Origin: Agelas oroides
Taxonomy: Eukaryota > Porifera > Demospongiae > Agelasida > Agelasidae
Length of the DNA: 64,000 nt
Assembly: GCA_949130485.1 (NCBI GenBank)
Contig: OX422184.1
Location: 9,464,996-9,528,995 of the forward strand
Direction of reading: 5' to 3'
The notes under the pieces were generated by a model, which saw only the letters and a list, made by a program, of their open reading frames with translations, was not told the DNA's origin and did no database searches. Shown one piece after another: positions 31,051 through 40,808 of the stretch. Numbering within the stretch: the stretch's first letter is position 1; every line of letters starts with the position of its first letter. The translations under genes and the position numbers were made by a program.

Positions 31051-33007
31051 TCACAGACACCGAGCAAGAAGTAAGGCACTCCATCCCAGGACGCACATTG
31101 GCCCTGGCAATAGCAGCATCCAACACCAAGGTGGAAACTCTAGGGACGAGATTGGCAGAGAAGAAGAATCTGTCTGAGCTCGAGAAGATGCTGAAGTTGT
31201 TGTAGGTGGACTGTGTTTGCCTGTAAGGAAAAGCTGATGTTTTAGATTTTCTAGGGTTTTGGTCCTGTAAGGAATGTAACGTGCCACTCTGTTAATATGA
31301 TCCTTTGTTGGTCTCAATAGAAGTTATGCATGCCTTATTGATCATGAGCTTCATCAATGCCTGTGGAATACCATGGTTGCCCATTGATGCCAACAAATGC
31401 TCCCTATTGAAACATTGCTTTGACAGGATTTGGTAGACATAACACATCAACCAAGTGTTGAGATATTAAATCGGATGGTCCTTCCTTCATACTTGCTATC
31501 CTTAGGTGCCAGTCACCACTCCTGATATACATTTGCATTATTGTATCTTTGTCATCTGCTACTGCATCATGTCTGTGAATCATGTAAGTGGCAATGTCTA
31601 AGTCATGCTCATGAATGTAGAGGTTGAAAGGGATGATAAAACCAAGATTTGAAGTAATCTGATGGATTGGTATCCGTTTTAGCCAAATACAGTTAACCGA
31701 ATACTTATAAAATGTACCCATTTGGCCATATCAGGGGTACGTACATGAACGCCCCACAGGTAAGTGTACCGGATGCTTCTTCTTGCAAGTGACACAGGTA
31801 AATTCTCGTTTCTTAGCTTGATGGAGTTTCTATCTGCTTAGTGGGACCTCCATGTACCCTCCAGACACACTAGCCCAGTTCTCACCTGTTGAGACTCACA
31901 AGAATCCTCCTGGTTCACTAACCACACACTCAGTGGGACCTCAATGGACCCTCTGGCTCACTAGCCCAACCTTCATCTACAGACCCTCCTGGCTCATTAG
32001 TGCAACATGTTTCACGTGAGTGTGTGGTTAGTGAACCAGGAAGACTCATGTGAGTCTCAACAGGTGAGAACTGGGCTAGTGTGTCTGGAGGGTCCATGGA
32101 GGTCCCACACACTCACATAGTGGGACCTCCATGTACCTTCCTGCACACTAGCCCAGTTCTGGTTGTGAACCAGGAAGATTCATGTGAGTCTCAACAGGTG
32201 AGAACTGGGCTAGTGTGCCAGGAGGGTACATGGAGGTCCCACTAAGTGAGTGTGTGGTTGTGAACCAGGAAGATTCTTGCGAGTCTCAACAGGTGAGAAC
32301 TGGGCTAGTGTGCCAGGAGGGTACATGGAGGTCCCACTAAGTGAGTGTGTGGTTAGTGAACCAGGAAGATTCATGGGAGTCTCAACAGGTGAGAACTGGG
32401 CTAGTCTGCCAGGAGGGTACATGGAGGTCCCACTAAGTGAGTGTGTGCTTAGTGAACCAGGAAGATTCTTGCGAGTCTCAACAGGTGAGAACTGGGTTAG
32501 TGTGCCAGGAGGGTACATGGAGGTCCCACTAAGTGAGTGTGTGCTTAGTGAACCAGGAAGATTCTTGCGAGTCTCAACAGGTGAGAACTGGGCTACTGTG
32601 CCAGGAGGGTCCATGGGTGTTTCAGCAGGTGACATTTTGGCCTGTAAGCATTGGGCATCTATACAAACATCCAGCTCTGAGAATGAGGGTAGAGGGTTAG
32701 CTAGATGAATTGTGGTACCACGCCAGCTGCTTTGTTGATTTCCAATGAATACCTGTGCATAGTTGTGTGAAGTCTATGTTATCAGCTGACACCACCAAAA
32801 AACTGTCTGGGTTTGAGTACTTCTTTCGTAACTCTTGATAGGACGCACTTTTTTGATGTGGTGCAAAACAGGGTCAATAGCCTTTGAGGTGTTTCTGTTC
32901 TCTGCTTTGGACTTAGTTAAAGTACAAACAGAATCCCAAAGTTGTGGGTCTACCTGTTGGACGAGGTCATCAATATTGAGTTGGTCATATTCAAATGGCG
33001 TTAACAT
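31051..33007 (-). pseudogene. Second, inverted copy of the CXC/PIN family gene, fragmentary
   Basis: On the minus strand, 33007-32774 encodes QLNIDDLVQQVDPQLWDSVC and HIKKVRPIK, matching segment 2 of the copy at 24167. 31721-31404 contains IRSGDWHLRIASMK and LISQHLVDVLCLPN, matching segment 3. 31317-31051 contains DHINRVARYIPYRTKTLENL, matching its SPDYINRIASYLTYR region. Between the first and second pieces the Ser/Pro linker has become a minisatellite, and the motifs of the putative catalytic core are lost. The copy lacks the head, PIN-like and CXC parts within this window. It shows the family is multicopy; whether through transposition or duplication is open. Confidence 0.7.
31840..32630. 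repeat. Minisatellite, 95-96 bp unit, with inverted blocks
   Basis: From 32215 to about 32630 the unit recurs every 95-96 bp (starts at 32215, 32310, 32406, 32502, 32598). It contains AGGTGAGAACTGGGCTAGTG and GGTACATGGAGGTCCCAC. Blocks at 31840-31960 and 32118-32160 carry the unit in the opposite orientation, so the array includes large palindromes. Because 96 is a multiple of three, both strands stay open over hundreds of bases; on the minus strand it reads as a 32-residue repeat (SGTSMYPPGTLAQFSPVET...). Confidence 0.9.
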
Positions 33008-33009
33008 AT

Positions 33010-34130
33010 TTCGTACCCACTAAAGAAACCCTTTGCAGCAAACTCAGTTTGATCCTGTGGGGTTAGCAAACCACCCAGAGCACTCCAGCTTCTCATCTTT
33101 AAGAACCACCTTAAGCGGAAAATGCCGCCAGTTTTAGTCCCCATGATTAACTGACAGTAGCTCACACATATTTGTAAGTATTCTGTTGCTCCCAGCTCTA
33201 TAGGGCCTTAATGGGAGGGGAGTGGTGGGAAGAAATCGCAGACAGGTCCACAGCTGGCACGAGTCAGAAAATGGCTGACTTGGCGCCATGCATGCTCAGC
33301 CCATGTGCTACTGCGCATGTGCAATTAGCACTCCCTAAGCTGGGGTACTACCCCTGAGCTTGATACTGGATGTTGATGTCATAACCCAGCTGGTGGTCAC
33401 TCATCTGTTATTAACATGATCATGAATGGTGGGTAAAAGCATTGCCTGCTCTCTCAACAGCACTCTTCCAACTAAAACTACTGCTTTAGTTGCAGTTGCA
33501 GTTGTTACATCTTCAATTGTGGCTATCTTATCAATGCAAGGAATCTCATGTCTGTAAGTTCATGCTGATGGTGTTGACATGTGACTGTGAGAGTCCTGAC
33601 ACAGTACACAGATGTTGTATGTCGAGTGGGGGAGCACCTCCACTCCTGGAAAAGATATCTTCTGCTGCGCTTAGTAGTACCCATCAGAATGTTTGTATAA
33701 TAATTGTTCAGGATAACAGGCTCTACTTGACTCTCCATGACACATTCTACCACAACTCTACTGGACTACCTACGGTTTCTCCAGGCTCTCTCCCATTGCT
33801 ACAGTCTTGTATTAGCATTAATTTGCTGATTGCTGTGCCTGCTGTAGTGGACTAGAACTGTATCAGAAAATGTTTGATATAGATGAATAGGGGAAATGTA
33901 TGGTGAGGCCTATTCTACAGTTGTTACGCCAAAAGACTGGAAGTGAATATGTTGCCATTCTACTTTATTTGTAACTGGAAGTTACTACTGGTTGCTTTTT
34001 GCCAGTGAAGTTACGTACTTAATTACGTATTCATGTCCTTAAAACTTTGGTACAATTGAAGTTGCAGGCCCATAGCCACCCTGTGTAGCCTTTTCGTACT
34101 TTACCTCCGAATGGCCCGAGATGCGATCAT
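33010..34130. other. No gene recognised
   Basis: Minus-strand traces of the second CXC/PIN copy may extend a little above 33007. The frame at 33490-33855 shows no domain. A CpG-poor stretch with GCGCATGTGCAATTAGCA near 33310 is not assignable. Confidence 0.35.
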
Positions 34131-34146
34131 CTAAACATGAAAAAGT

Positions 34147-34180
34147 TTCTGGGGGGGGGCATGCCCCCGACCCCCCTAGT
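34147..34180. repeat. G-rich/C-rich hairpin, dispersed-repeat tail
   Basis: GGGGGGGCATGCCCCCGACC is a hairpin motif that I know from many marine invertebrate repeats. It stands alone here without readable ends. Confidence 0.35.
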
Positions 34181-34454
34181 CTTGCATGCTTACGCACGCA
34201 CACACGCGCTTCGCACGCTGAAAATAACCCCCCTTCTGAAAATCCTTGGTAAGGTGTAAGGTAAGGAGGAATTCTGCTACATCTAAAGTCTGGGAATGCA
34301 TTTAACAGCTGTCACAGTGTACGAATCATGTAACATGCGTTCCCAATTCCATAAGAGTCAGGGGCCGGTAGGGCAATACATTTTTTTTTTCCGTCGAGCA
34401 ATAGTACGTACCTCAAGTATTTCAAACAGATATACAATTACAGTAGTATATATT

Positions 34455-35273
34455 CTAAATACCAGGGATAAGTTTACATAACAGTAGACTTGCACGCTCA
34501 ATTCGACGGGGAAACTTCTCTAGAAATAGTTTGTAGACTTGGTCAACATCAATTTGTGCCTCATAGCTACTGTGTATTAGTGGTAGAGCACTCAGCCTTT
34601 CTTCGGTTTGTGTACACCTCAGGTAATTATTGAGTCGTCTGAGAGCAGATGCTGACCTCTCACATGAGCAAGAGCTTAAAGGTAGAGTGGCAAATAACTT
34701 GAGTAGCACAGGAAGGCTCTGTGGACAGCACTGTCTCAAAGATTCACTTAGTGTCTGTGGTCTCTCCTTCTGAGAAACAGAAAGCCACCTGGACTTCCAA
34801 AGGTGAAACTCCATCTATGATACTTGCATTGGGCAAATCATCTGCATAAAAGGTGGCTGCTTCTTGAATATCTTGCACAGAGGAGTCTGGAGTTATTCTT
34901 GTTGGTAACAACCCCTGAAGTGATGCTGCTCGCTTTGTATGTAAATCAAATCTGGATGATAAGTCACTAATGAGATGATCAAGAAAAGGAATTGTCACTG
35001 GGTACTTAAAGTAGTCCTCCTTAACAGTGTTTGATTCTGGATTTGGAAGATGCTGTTGTCGCTGAGTCACACGTGGCATTGTGACAGTTATCCCTGATCG
35101 CTCAGCAACTCTACAACTGTGCTCATAGATGCGATGTAACTATCTACGTCTGCTCTCAGTGTTTTCAATTCTGCACAGCATCGCTGAATTGTGGTAATGC
35201 CATAACCGATGTCCTCGCTCTGGCCTTGTAGTTTGACTGTAGCTTCTTTTAAGGACAGAAGAGATTTATGCAA
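34455..35273 (-). pseudogene. hAT transposase C-terminal relic, ZMYM1-like
   Basis: The minus strand encodes the C-terminal half of a hAT transposase of the kind seen in ZMYM1/52-kDa repressor-like proteins. The order is a helical stretch (35273-35088), then KEDYFKYPVTIPFLDHLISD and RFDLHTKRAASLQGLLP (35079-34744), then LLKLFATLPLSSCSCERSAS, ALRRLNNYLRCTQTEERLSA and the dimerisation helix ending at 34455. Two frame changes interrupt it, near 35085 and near 34800. The N-terminal zinc finger and first catalytic acids are missing. No terminal repeats were found. It lies between dispersed-repeat copies and is an old fragment. Confidence 0.75.
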
Positions 35274-35335
35274 GGAAATGAGAACAATACAAACTCAAAA
35301 TACCTCTAGTGCTTTCAAGTACGCCAATGCATTTC

Positions 35336-35445
35336 TCTTGCCCCAGCCCCATTCCCATTTTCCAAAGTTCACCGTAGGATACCCCCTTGGTGAAGAGATA
35401 ATTGAGCCGGAGGCTGAGGTGGTGGATAGTGACAAATTATAGGCC
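35336..35445 (+). repeat. Dispersed repeat A, copy 1 (5' half)
   Basis: CCCCATTCCCATTTTCCAAAG, then GATACCCCCTTGGTGAAGAG and GAGGCTGAGGTGGTGGATAG are shared with 36955-37230 and 37365-37645. This copy stops after the GGATAGTGA point. Confidence 0.8.
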
Positions 35446-35469
35446 TGGGTACGAGGTCAATCGCCTCTG

Positions 35470-35510
35470 TGTCTTTTCCCCAGACCTTTCGCATCGAAGG
35501 GTCTGGGGAC
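35470..35510. repeat. Hairpin, small MITE remnant
   Basis: CCCCAGACCTTTCG and its near complement CGAAGGGTCTGGGG form a 38-bp hairpin. Confidence 0.55.
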
Positions 35511-35806
35511 GACACCAGAACAGCAGCGCGCAGGGTAAATATTCTATGAATACACTCTACTTGGTTCAGTTTCTTCCTCATCTATTGCATACAGTGCCAC
35601 CACAATGGCTTGTACCCACGAATTACTAGAAATAATTTGCCAAAGACAAGTGAGACTTGCCTGATGGTGGATGTCATGGCGCCTGAAGCACATCGAATGA
35701 TCGCAGCTATGGACGGGAGCTCAGTGGACTTTCAATTCACTATGCAAGAATTTAGCATGGTGTGTGGTTACACGGAGGACCTAAAAAAAAAACACAAAAC
35801 TGTCAA

Positions 35807-36150
35807 AATTGGGAGGTGGGCGCTTACTCCGGGGCGGGTGCTTGTCCGGGACAATGTCATTCGCAGCATTCTTCACCTGCAGTACGAAATTCGCATACTA
35901 CAGGTGTTGAACCACTTTGGAAAGTTGGCAACGAGGCTACAAGTCAGCTTTCTAGCACGATAAAGCCTTCTCCACTGTCAGGCTGACCTCAACGAAGCAC
36001 GGGTGAAGTGACGATGCAGGTCGATTCGGTACACCCTGGTATCCAACTTCGCATCCGGGATGGGCGCTTGCGTGTGGATAGTTGAACCATTCAAGCACCT
36101 CCTCCGTGTAACCGCCCACCTCCAAATTTTGGTGCTTGAGCTGCAAGCTC
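35807..36150. repeat. Inverted repeat pair, GGAGGTGGGCG type
   Basis: AAATTGGGAGGTGGGCGCTT at about 35807 and CGCCCACCTCCAAATTTTGG at about 36112 face each other; GTGCTTG also occurs inside both arms. The 250 bp between them encode nothing recognised. Probably the ends of a non-autonomous DNA element with imprecise boundaries. Confidence 0.45.
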
Positions 36151-36252
36151 CAATGGCCGCTTGCTCAGTACAATATGGCGTATCTTTTTATTCACTATCA
36201 AAGAAAGCAGAAGACCTACATTTACTCCCCTACGTGGAATTATTTCTAGCAT

Positions 36253-36385
36253 GACTATGTAGGGATGGCACGGACGTGCAATATATGCAATACTTAAGCG
36301 AAAGCCGTATAACTTCACAAATATGCTAAAAGCGTATTTAAGCGCCCAGGCTTCCTCTTTGAGTGTCTTTGTGATCACCAAGACT
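36253..36385 (-). repeat. Dispersed repeat, inverted partner of 900-1030
   Basis: The minus strand carries GAAGTTATACGGCTTTCGC and GCCATCCCTACATAG in the same order as at 905-1025. In this copy the minus frame (36414-36091) stays open through the repeat, but the peptide is not recognised. Confidence 0.6.
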
Positions 36386-36749
36386 GATACAGTTGTCCAA
36401 AACGAAAGTGCCATTTTTCTTATTCATTCTTTCTTGTTAAGACCACTATTTTCAACAACGATATCTCGAAAACGGTTTGAGTAGTCACCGTCATTTTGCA
36501 TCAAGCTGACTTGTCTAGTCCCAGACCAATGACCACTGACAGTTTAGTATAGTGGCTCCAAGCATGTAAGAATTGTGTTACATTACCAGCTAGAATCTAG
36601 TAGGTTTATGACAGTGGTTATTGGCCCTAAATTCCCTTGACTGTGCTGGCATCAAAATTTACGGAAAAACTACCATTACAAATCAGAGATTGACAAGCTT
36701 TTGAATGAACCATATACCTTGCCAAAAAGACACCTCATTAACTAGGAAA

Positions 36750-36774
36750 GGGGGGGGGGGGGGGGGGTGGGGGC
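36750..36774. repeat. Poly-G run
   Basis: About 24 G with one interruption by T. Confidence 0.9.
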
Positions 36775-36954
36775 TGAGCGCGAAGTGCGAGGCATCGCCG
36801 AGCGAACCCGCAGCATCCTTCAATGAATCCACCCGAAGACGCACGTGTTCTAACAACCATGATACCTCAGGCATGCCTTAGACCTAAACAGCATAACAAT
36901 AAGCACCAGGCTAGACTTCTCACTGTGCATGAAGGAATATCTCTCCAATAATAA

Positions 36955-37230
36955 TTCCTTGCCCCAGCCCCATACCCATTTTCCAAAGTTAATCGTAGGA
37001 TACCCCCTTGGTGAAGAGATAATTGAGCCGGAGGCTGAGGTGGTGGATAGTGAGAGTATCCGCTCAGGAAAAGTGCTTGTACAGTCAACCCACCCAGGCC
37101 CGCAACCCCGTCCGCAGGGGATCTCCACCTAGCTACCACAGTGTATTTAATTGCGAGAGGAAGGACAGCTGTAGTCAAAAAGACCCCGTCTTTATCCATC
37201 TCCACATAGATACATGTGTATAAAGTATAA
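36955..37230 (+). repeat. Dispersed repeat A, copy 2
   Basis: About 265 bp almost identical to 37365-37645, including GCCCGCAACCCCGTCCGCAG and CCGTCTTTATCCATCTCCAC. High identity suggests a recent local duplication. No terminal repeats or tails are visible. Confidence 0.85.
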
Positions 37231-37364
37231 AGCCCTTATCCTACATGTAACACAGCCCCTGATCCAGCCCGTAGAGAAACCTACAGCATGCACACAGAGA
37301 GGTTTTAGTATCAGAGCTTGGTCACAAGCAAGCCTTCCACAGCTTAGTCGAATACATCTTTACA

Positions 37365-37645
37365 ACCCCCAGCCCCATTCCCATTTTCCAAAGTTAACCA
37401 TAGGATACCCCCTTGGTGAAGAGATAATTGAGCCGGAGGCTGAGGTGGTGGATAGTGAGAGTATCCGCTCAGGCAATGTGCTTGTACAGTCAACCCACCC
37501 AGGCCCGCAACCCCGTCCGCAGGGGATCTCCACTTAGCTACCACAGTGTATTTAACTGTGAGAGGAAGGACAGCTGTAGTCAAAAAGACCCCGTCTTTAT
37601 CCATCTCCACATAGATACACGTGTATAAAGTATAAAGCCCTTATC
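37365..37645 (+). repeat. Dispersed repeat A, copy 3
   Basis: The third copy, in tandem orientation with copy 2 and about 140 bp after it. It ends AAGCCCTTATCCTAACACA next to the 60-bp minisatellite. Confidence 0.85.
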
Positions 37646-37674
37646 CTAACACACTCGTAATTTAAAATGCGAAT

Positions 37675-37960
37675 GAGCTTCACACCCATAACGTAACAGT
37701 AGTAACTCAAGTGTGAATGAGCTTCACACTCGTAACGTAACTGTGAGTGAACCTCACAGTAGTAACTCAAGTGTGAATGAGCTTCACACTCGTAACATAA
37801 CGATGAGTGAGCCTCACAGTAGTAACTCAAGTGTGAATGAGCTTCACACCCGTAACGCAACTGTGAGTGAGCCTCACAGTAGTAACTCAAGTGTGAGTGA
37901 GCCTCACACTCGTAATTTTTAGTGTGAATGAGCTTCACACTGTGAGTGAGCCTCGCAGAT
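37675..37960. repeat. Hairpin minisatellite, 60-bp unit
   Basis: The unit contains GTGTGAATGAGCTTCACAC, a spacer CGTAACGTAA, CTGTGAGTGAACCTCACAG and AGTAACTCAA. About four and a half copies are present with few changes. Each unit therefore holds two perfect small hairpins about 30 bp apart. A lone unit occurs at 6775-6830. Confidence 0.9.
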
Positions 37961-38607
37961 AACACAGAGCAGCCCCAACCCAGCCCTAGCCCTAGCTCAG
38001 CCTTATGGAACCGACTACACCCTAGGCGTACCGTTACTATAGTAAAGCACACGCCATAACTAGCGTAACAATGCCGTTACTAGGATAGGTACGCCGTTAC
38101 TAAGAGAAGCACGCTCCCATTTAAAGCCCGTCGACCGAGTATTACACACAAACAACTATTAATACTCACCGTGAGATAGCCGCCGCAGTACAGACCCGAA
38201 TAATCTTCGGTACAGGAGCGCCTACCAGCGAAGAACAAGCCTCCCAGATGTTCCACCAAAGACGACACGATAGCGAGCCGGAATCCCGTACGTTAACCGT
38301 TCGCCCATCCCCCTAGTTAATATGATAACTCCACCCATTGAGCCCCACCCCCAATTTGTTTAGTAATTTGAATATTTATAGCACTGTGAATGCCCATAGC
38401 ACTATGTGCCAACCAAAAGCTGGGCTCCTCAAAGCAAACCTTAGGCGGGGAGTGGTCCCGCCCTTTCTGCAGTAGGCCACGGGTCGGGAGTTCAAAGGGA
38501 CCGAAACCCGTGGTCATGCGAGGACCGGAAAGGGTTATTTTATTATTTTTTTTGAGAGCATATCTCCCAAAAACAGTAACTAACCGCCCCATCCATTTGA
38601 GCCATAA

Positions 38608-38715
38608 ATTCTCCACCCATTTAAGTCATAAATGCCACACCCATTTAAGCCATAAATGCCCCACCCATTTAAGCCATAAATTGCCCCATCCATTTAAGCC
38701 ATAAATGCCCCATCC
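38608..38715. repeat. Tandem repeat, about 23-bp unit
   Basis: Four to five copies of CACCCATTTAAGCCATAAAT plus three or four bases. Confidence 0.9.
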
Positions 38716-38939
38716 CCATCTCCGTTTGTTTTAACTTCACACTTTGTGTGAAATTTTGAACATCGATGTGCCAGCGGTGTTGGTGCTCCCCCACTCAACA
38801 CAACTGCTGCAAATTTTCCTGAAGTGGAAAACCTTAGAGTTCAGAGTTTTGTGGTTTCTTAAAAAAGCTTTACCCTCAAGGGAGGAGCCAGACATCAGTT
38901 TATCAACTGTGAATAGCAATGCACACCTTCACCTCCTTT

Positions 38940-38975
38940 ATACTCGCGCATTACGCGCATTACGCGCGTAATATC
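38940..38975. repeat. CGCGCATTA tandem and palindrome
   Basis: GCGCATTAC is repeated and followed by ATTACGCGCGTAAT, a perfect palindrome. Confidence 0.7.
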
Positions 38976-39264
38976 ACCCCGAAGCGCGGTAGGGCGCTCA
39001 ATACACGCAATGATTTTATACGTAGTATATTGAACGTGTGACGTCACGTAAGCGGAAAATCACTTCGGGAGTCGCTGTGAGGGGTGACAGTGGTGTAGCT
39101 GGTGAAGGGAGAGTCATTGGTGTACCAAACTTTCATTCCTGGGGTAAGTGCACCATGCGAATATCAACTCAGATTGGATGTTGAATGCTTCCTCCAGCCT
39201 GTGTATTATATTAGTTATATTAGTTATTTACGTGGGTCCTTTAAGTTGCATCTTGGGGTGTAAT

Positions 39265-39700
39265 ATCTTTGTATTCTAGTGGATGCTATTTTGCTATTAT
39301 TGCTATTTTGCTATTATTAAATATCTTTGTATTCTAGTGGATGCTAATTTGCTATTATTGCCATTTGGCTGTTATTCAATATCTTTGTATTCTATTGGAT
39401 GCTATTTTGCTATTATCGCTATTTTGCTATTATTAAATATCTCTATTGGGTGCTATTTTGCTATTATTCATTATCTTTGTATTCTATAGTGGATGCTAAT
39501 TTACTATTATTGCTATTTTGCTATTATTCAATATCTTTGTATTCTATTGGATACTATTTTGCTATTATTGCTATTTTGCTATTATTAAATATCTTTGTAT
39601 TCTAGTGGATGCTAATTTGCTATTATTGCTATTTTGCTATTATTAAATATCTTTGTATTCTAGTGGATGCTAATTTGCTAGTATTGCTATTTTGCTATTT
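39265..39700. repeat. AT-rich minisatellite, about 55-60 bp unit
   Basis: Repeated blocks of ATCTTTGTATTCTAGTGGAT followed by GCTAATTTGCTATTATTGCT. Seven or more irregular copies. The open plus frames here are products of the repeat and not genes. Confidence 0.9.
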
Positions 39701-40040
39701 TTCAATGTCTGTATTCTCGTGGATCGTAATTTGCTATTTCGCTATTTTACAAACTCGTGATATTTTCGTATAGCTTTGTACCATGGTGATACATATTATC
39801 GTACGTCTAACTCACGCTAATCTATGGAAGTCAATGCGGAAGCCTTGCAGTTGCACACAGTTTATAAAAAGCTACTACAAGTCACACGAGAATCCGTATC
39901 AGGTACTACAAGTCACGCTGTATTGCTATTACCTATAATAGCAATATATATGGCGTATGGCGTGACCAGAAAGATTATGTGAAACGTAGGATGGGTAGAA
40001 TATTAATTATGAGATATTATATGAGATGATGTTTTGATGT

Positions 40041-40340
40041 TTAAGCACTACTGTTTTCATCAGAGTCTGATGTGTGCACAACTTCAGGAGTACCCTCTGT
40101 GACACTCTTGTATTCTGTGATCTTCAGTCGCTTCAAGATTGCAACACCTTGTTCAAGTTCACAGAACTTGCGTTTAATAAGCCAAACCGACGGCTTGCCC
40201 TGTACTGGGCCTTTTGGAGTCATTCTTTCAACCCGTTCTGTGTGAAGTGTGCCCAGGCCAGCATTAACCACATTTCTGAGGAAATGTTTTGCGTCCAAGA
40301 CTGGATATCGTGTTTTGCCTGGTGGGTCATTCCATGTCAA
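40041..40340 (-). CDS. Unrecognised 99-codon open segment
   Basis: The frame contains LDAKHFLRNVVNAGLGTL and KPSVWLIKRKFCELEQGVAI, ending in an acidic tail HTSDSDENSSA. The composition and acidic end look like the C-terminus of a real protein. I do not recognise it. Upstream on the minus strand no start or acceptor could be fixed. Confidence 0.3.
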   Translation of the reverse strand: MTWNDPPGKTRYPVLDAKHFLRNVVNAGLGTLHTERVERMTPKGPVQGKPSVWLIKRKFCELEQGVAILKRLKITEYKSVTEGTPEVVHTSDSDENSSA

Positions 40341-40808
40341 ATCAACACAAATAAATCCTTACCCTCACAAATTTGAACGAAACTTGGTTCTTACACAGTG
40401 TCTGTTGAGATATTAACCCACAGTGAATTTCAGCATTCTGCAATGTATGGCTTCAGAGTTAGAACCAGACGAAAAATTGATTTTTCGGAAATTTTCAGCT
40501 TACCTATTGTTACTAAATCAACCATAACTTAGAGTGAGATTAACTTTATGACCTACAATTTACATCACTTGTAGCTCACAAAATTTCCTTTCGTTTGATA
40601 TAATTAACAAGTATATCCCATAAAGTTTGGGTCAAAGGTCATCATTAGTGCACTTTGACCTTTGCTATCTCAAAAACGAATATTTTAATTCGGATTAATT
40701 TTTTTCCAAATGTTGTTTGGGTCCTTCTCTCCAAGTGGTATTTAAATGGTTTTGGGACTGACATGGGATTGGGAGATATGTGATAGAATGTAATGGCAGT
40801 TAGGGGAG

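Noticed and set aside
32250-32708. 152-codon plus-strand frame of repeated GENWASVPGGYMEVPLSE type
   Set aside because: A by-product of a repeat unit divisible by three; the family homology is on the other strand.
37597-38052. 151-codon minus frame with repeated CEAHSHLSYYCEAHS
   Set aside because: Produced by the 60-bp hairpin minisatellite; period divisible by three.
39283-39605. Hydrophobic LLLLFCYYSISLYSIG-type frames that look like membrane proteins
   Set aside because: They come from the AT-rich minisatellite and have no start context or flanking coding sense.
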